Part shown: piece after piece, positions 28,765 through 31,338 of the stretch
How positions within the stretch are numbered: position 1 is the stretch's first letter
Layout: each line of letters begins with the position of its first letter
DNA from: Neocallimastix lanati (nom. inval.)
Taxonomy: Eukaryota > Neocallimastigomycota > Neocallimastigomycetes > Neocallimastigales > Neocallimastigaceae
Reading direction: 5' to 3'
DNA length: 31,338 bases
Assembly (NCBI GenBank): GCA_016946835.1
Contig: JACVTC010000408.1
Span: 1-31,338, forward strand
Position numbers and translations under genes: made by a program
Notes under the pieces: model-generated
What the model was told of the DNA's origin: nothing
The model's database searches: none
What the model saw: only the letters and a program-made list of their open reading frames with translations

Positions 28765-28938
28765 TTATACGATAACTTTCTATTATATCACTCCGAGAAG
28801 AAGCGCACTAGAAAATTCTCAACAATAATAGGTATGCTAGAGCGCCAATGCCAAACATTTAGTAAGGCCCTACAGCAGGGGACAGTATCAACCTATGCGA
28901 AAGCATACCAACATTGCATATATCTGCATATATATTAA
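28765..28938 (+). pseudogene. Coding scrap resembling a tyrosine-recombinase N-terminal domain
   Basis: The plus frame is open for 57 codons, with a less AT-rich core (about 28790-28920) reading KKRTRKFSTIIGMLERQCQ and then FSKALQQGTVSTYAKAYQHC. The S-T-Y-A-K-A-Y-x-H pattern recalls the SAM-like DNA-binding domain of tyrosine recombinases, as in Crypton or DIRS-type elements. No catalytic domain is found nearby. The same stretch contains complementary pieces (GGTATGCT and AGCATACC, TATGC-GAAA-GCATA), so a structured RNA is an alternative reading. Confidence 0.35.
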
Positions 28939-29390
28939 ATAATAACTATATATGCTAGTATTGCAACAAATTATATTATCAATATATGCTATAATTTGTA
29001 TAAATAATATGCTTAAATAAATAAATAAATAAATAAATAGATAATATAAATGTTATATATGCATGATTTGTTGCAATAAGCGTACTTTTATACAGTTTAT
29101 ATATATTAATTAAATACCGAAGTGATTACCTCAATATTCCTATGCTCTTGAGGGGAGAGGAGGGAGTTAAAAATAAGAGTTGGTACAGTAGTATAGTACA
29201 CACCAGAAGTAAAAAAAAAAAAAAAAATTTTATTATATTTTCATATATTATCTATGATAAATATTTATTTCTGTAGCTTTAATTCCTAATATTATAAATA
29301 TTTATTTCTAGTACTATAAAGGTTTAAGTTTAATAAAAAAGCATTTTAAACAATATCAAAAATGGTTTAAGATAAATAAATAATGGAATA
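28939..29390. other. AT-rich DNA with a second purine-rich tract
   Basis: No gene is seen. At about 29150-29169 a GAGGGGAGAGGAGGGAG tract on the plus strand is followed by GTTAAAAATAAGAGTTGGTAC. It loosely mirrors the minus-strand tract and GTTAGTAC at 28522-28550, so the two might be ends of one element of about 650 bp. Confidence 0.35.
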
Positions 29391-29612
29391 ATACATATTA
29401 AATAAATAAATAAATAAATAAATAAATTAATTAATTAATTAATTATTTAATTAATTAATAAATATGTAAATTAATAAATAAATAAATAATAAATAAATTA
29501 ATTAATTAATTAATTAATAAGTAAGTAAATAAATAAATAATAAATAAATTAATTAATTAATTAATAAGTAAGTAAATAAATAAATAAATAATAAATAAAT
29601 AAATAAATAAAA
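29391..29612. repeat. AAAT/TTAA microsatellite block
   Basis: Alternating AAATAAAT and TTAATTAATTAA runs in a higher-order period of about 55-60 bp (GTAAGTAAATAAATAAATAA recurs). No coding signal. Confidence 0.7.
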
Positions 29613-29618
29613 GAAAAG

Positions 29619-29684
29619 ATTAATTTTTAAAACTGTCCATCGATCGATTGGGTGACAAGATATAGGGTCAACATCATCATCTGG
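29619..29684 (-). pseudogene. Exon-like scrap (PDDDVDPISCHPIDRW)
   Basis: After CTTTTTTAG, a good splice acceptor, the minus strand reads 22 residues with DVDPISCHPIDRWTVLKI and then runs into microsatellite. It is less AT-rich than the flanks and has a natural residue mix, but is too short to assign. Upstream on the same strand is a GAA run. I do not recognise it. Confidence 0.25.
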
Positions 29685-29779
29685 CTAAAAAAGCGGTTCT
29701 TCTTCTTCTTCTTCTTTTAAAAAAAACAAAAACTTTCTATTTGAAAGGTAAATGATGTATAATACATAAATAAAAACTT

Positions 29780-30300
29780 TAATGATTAATACATAATAAA
29801 CAATAAACAATAATAAATAAATAATAAATAATTAAATAATAAATAATAAATAATAAAATTTAAATAATAAATAATAAATCATAAATCATCATAAATAATA
29901 AATAATAAATAATAAATAATAAATAATAAATAATAAATAATAAATAATGGAATAATAAATAATTGAATAATAAATAATAAATAATAAATAATAAATAATA
30001 AATAATAAATAATAAATAATAAATAATAAATAATAAATAATAAATAATGGAATGATGAATAATGAATAATAAATAATGGAATGATAAATAATGAATAATA
30101 AATAATGGAATAGTGGAATAATGAATAGTGGAATAATAATGGAATAATAATGGAATAATAATGGAATAATGAATAAAATTTCTCCCTTAGCAAAAAAAAA
30201 AAAGGGCAAACAAAACCAAAATTATATGAATAAATAATTAATATTAAATATTATTGAATAGGAGAAATTTTATTCATTATTCCATTATTATTCCATTATT
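29780..30300. repeat. AATAAT array ending in a perfect 40-bp inverted repeat
   Basis: AATAAATAAT runs grade into AATGGAATAAT units. The last 40 bases (30146-30185) are exactly repeated in reverse complement at 30261-30300 with a 75-bp loop. Sequence on either side of the loop changes from the AATAA strand to the TTATT strand, so the whole block is a large imperfect palindrome. Reading frames at 29879-30209 are repeat-derived. Confidence 0.85.
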
Positions 30301-30863
30301 TTTTAATTCTAATTTAATTATATTATTTATTTAAGAAATATTCTTTTTTTTTTTTTTTTTTTTATAATTATTTATTTAATTATTTATTATTTATTAATAA
30401 ATACTCTTTTTAATATTAATTATTCCATTATTATATTATTCCATTATTTAATATTCAATATTTATTAGTTAATATTTAATATTTATTCTTCAATTATTTA
30501 TTATTTATTATTTATTATTATGTATTATGTATTATGTATTATGTATTATATAATATTTATTATTTATTATTTATTATTTATTATTTATTATTTATTATTT
30601 ATTATTTATTAATAAATATTCTTTTTAATTCATTTATTTATTTATTATTTATTATTTATTATTTATTAATAAATACTCTTTTTAATTCATTCATTCATTT
30701 ATTATTTATTATTTATTATTTATTAATAAATACTCTTTTTAATTCATTCATTTATTTATTATTTATTATTTATTATTTATTAATAAATACTCTTTTTAAT
30801 TCATTCATTCATTTATTATTTATTATTTATTTTAGTATTCAATTATTTTGTATGTTATTTTAA
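30301..30863. repeat. TTTATTA array with 57-bp minisatellite
   Basis: AATAAATAYTCTTTTTAATTCAT recurs at 30611, 30668, 30725 and 30782, an exact 57-bp period, embedded in TTTATTATTTATT. A diverged unit lies near 30398. The period is divisible by three, which explains the open frame at 30534-30863; it is not a gene. Confidence 0.85.
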
Positions 30864-31004
30864 CTTTAAATACTACTTAACTATTTAATAGTAACGTTAA
30901 TACAGAATAAAAATTATCATCAAGATACAATTGTATATATTGTATATATCTATAGAGATTTCATTTATTCATTGTAAACTAATATATTTCATTTATTAGG
31001 CTGT

Positions 31005-31338
31005 GGTCAGTTGATTGAATGTTCAGCTTTTTTTAGTCATATCGATAATAGTTACTATTGATGCAGTCATACAGATAGCTATTTAGTAGTTGTAGTCAGT
31101 TGGTTCAATGTTCAATTTAAATAAATATGATAGCTATTTAGTAGTTATAGTCAGTTGGTTCAATGTTCAATTTAAATAAATATGATAGCTATTTAGTAGT
31201 TGTAGTCAGTTGGTTCAATGTTCAATTTAAATAAATATGATAGCTATTTAGTAGTTGTAGTCAGTTGGTTCAATGTTCAATTTAAATAAATATGATAGCT
31301 ATTTAGTAGTTGTAGTCAGTTGGTTCAATGTTCATTCT
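31005..31338. repeat. 55-bp minisatellite running off the window
   Basis: Units starting GATAGCTATTTAGTAG begin at 31074, 31129, 31184, 31239 and 31294. They are nearly identical (one G/A difference seen) and contain GTCAGTTGGTTCAATGTTC. A degenerate unit precedes them at about 31008-31073. The array continues beyond the right edge, so its size is unknown. Confidence 0.92.

Noticed and set aside
28831-28912. Twister-type self-cleaving ribozyme
   Set aside because: A GCCAATGCC word and G-rich partner were suggestive, but the expected P2 pairing is absent and the conserved core does not fit.
1-31338. CRISPR array or bacterial operon features
   Set aside because: Direct repeats here are minisatellites, repeat units or LTRs without unique spacers, and gene structure is eukaryotic.

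Overview
This is a very AT-rich eukaryotic window dominated by mobile and simple repeats. Coding islands rich in Lys, Asn and Ile, intronless tRNA genes, long A/T homopolymers and a Ty3/gypsy element with an AT-rich pol fit an early-diverging fungus. The anaerobic gut fungi (Neocallimastigomycota) are my best guess. This is inferred from composition and protein style only; Glomeromycotina or another AT-rich protist or fungus is not excluded.

Positions 1-17986 are an array of about 1.5-kb direct repeats, five copies, four of which carry a tRNA-Trp(CCA) gene on the minus strand. LTR retroelements have entered the array. An upstream element contributes its 3' LTR (223-748). An almost complete Ty3/gypsy element occupies 4100-13082. 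A solo LTR lies at 14629-15173. The last two start 14 bp outside the mature 5' end of a tRNA-Trp gene, and the first ends at the equivalent place, which suggests Ty3-like targeting of the Pol III start region. A different LTR family has left two solo LTRs with perfect 5-bp target duplications: one in repeat copy 1 and one nested in the gypsy 5' LTR.

The gypsy element has LTRs, PBS, a leader with a 40-bp minisatellite, gag with an acidic tract and CCHC knuckle, a classical-looking -1 frameshift signal (TTTAAAC, spacer, GC stem) into pol, then protease, RT, RNase H and integrase. It looks inactive: gag has a one-base frame slip, and a perfect 113-bp triplication breaks integrase. The LTRs differ by only about ten substitutions.

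Positions 18541-20180 hold one probable host gene: a three-exon minus-strand gene for a small membrane protein with a charged tail, possibly Asterix-like. Positions 21459-29700 are a graveyard: a copia 3' end with its LTR, MULE-type MITEs built from a CGCCA-rich motif (one with a 9-bp target duplication), two decayed FLYWCH/MULE transposase copies in inverted orientation around inverted AAAAT-pentamer arrays, and small coding scraps including a possible tyrosine-recombinase fragment. The right end is simple repeats and 57-bp and 55-bp minisatellites.
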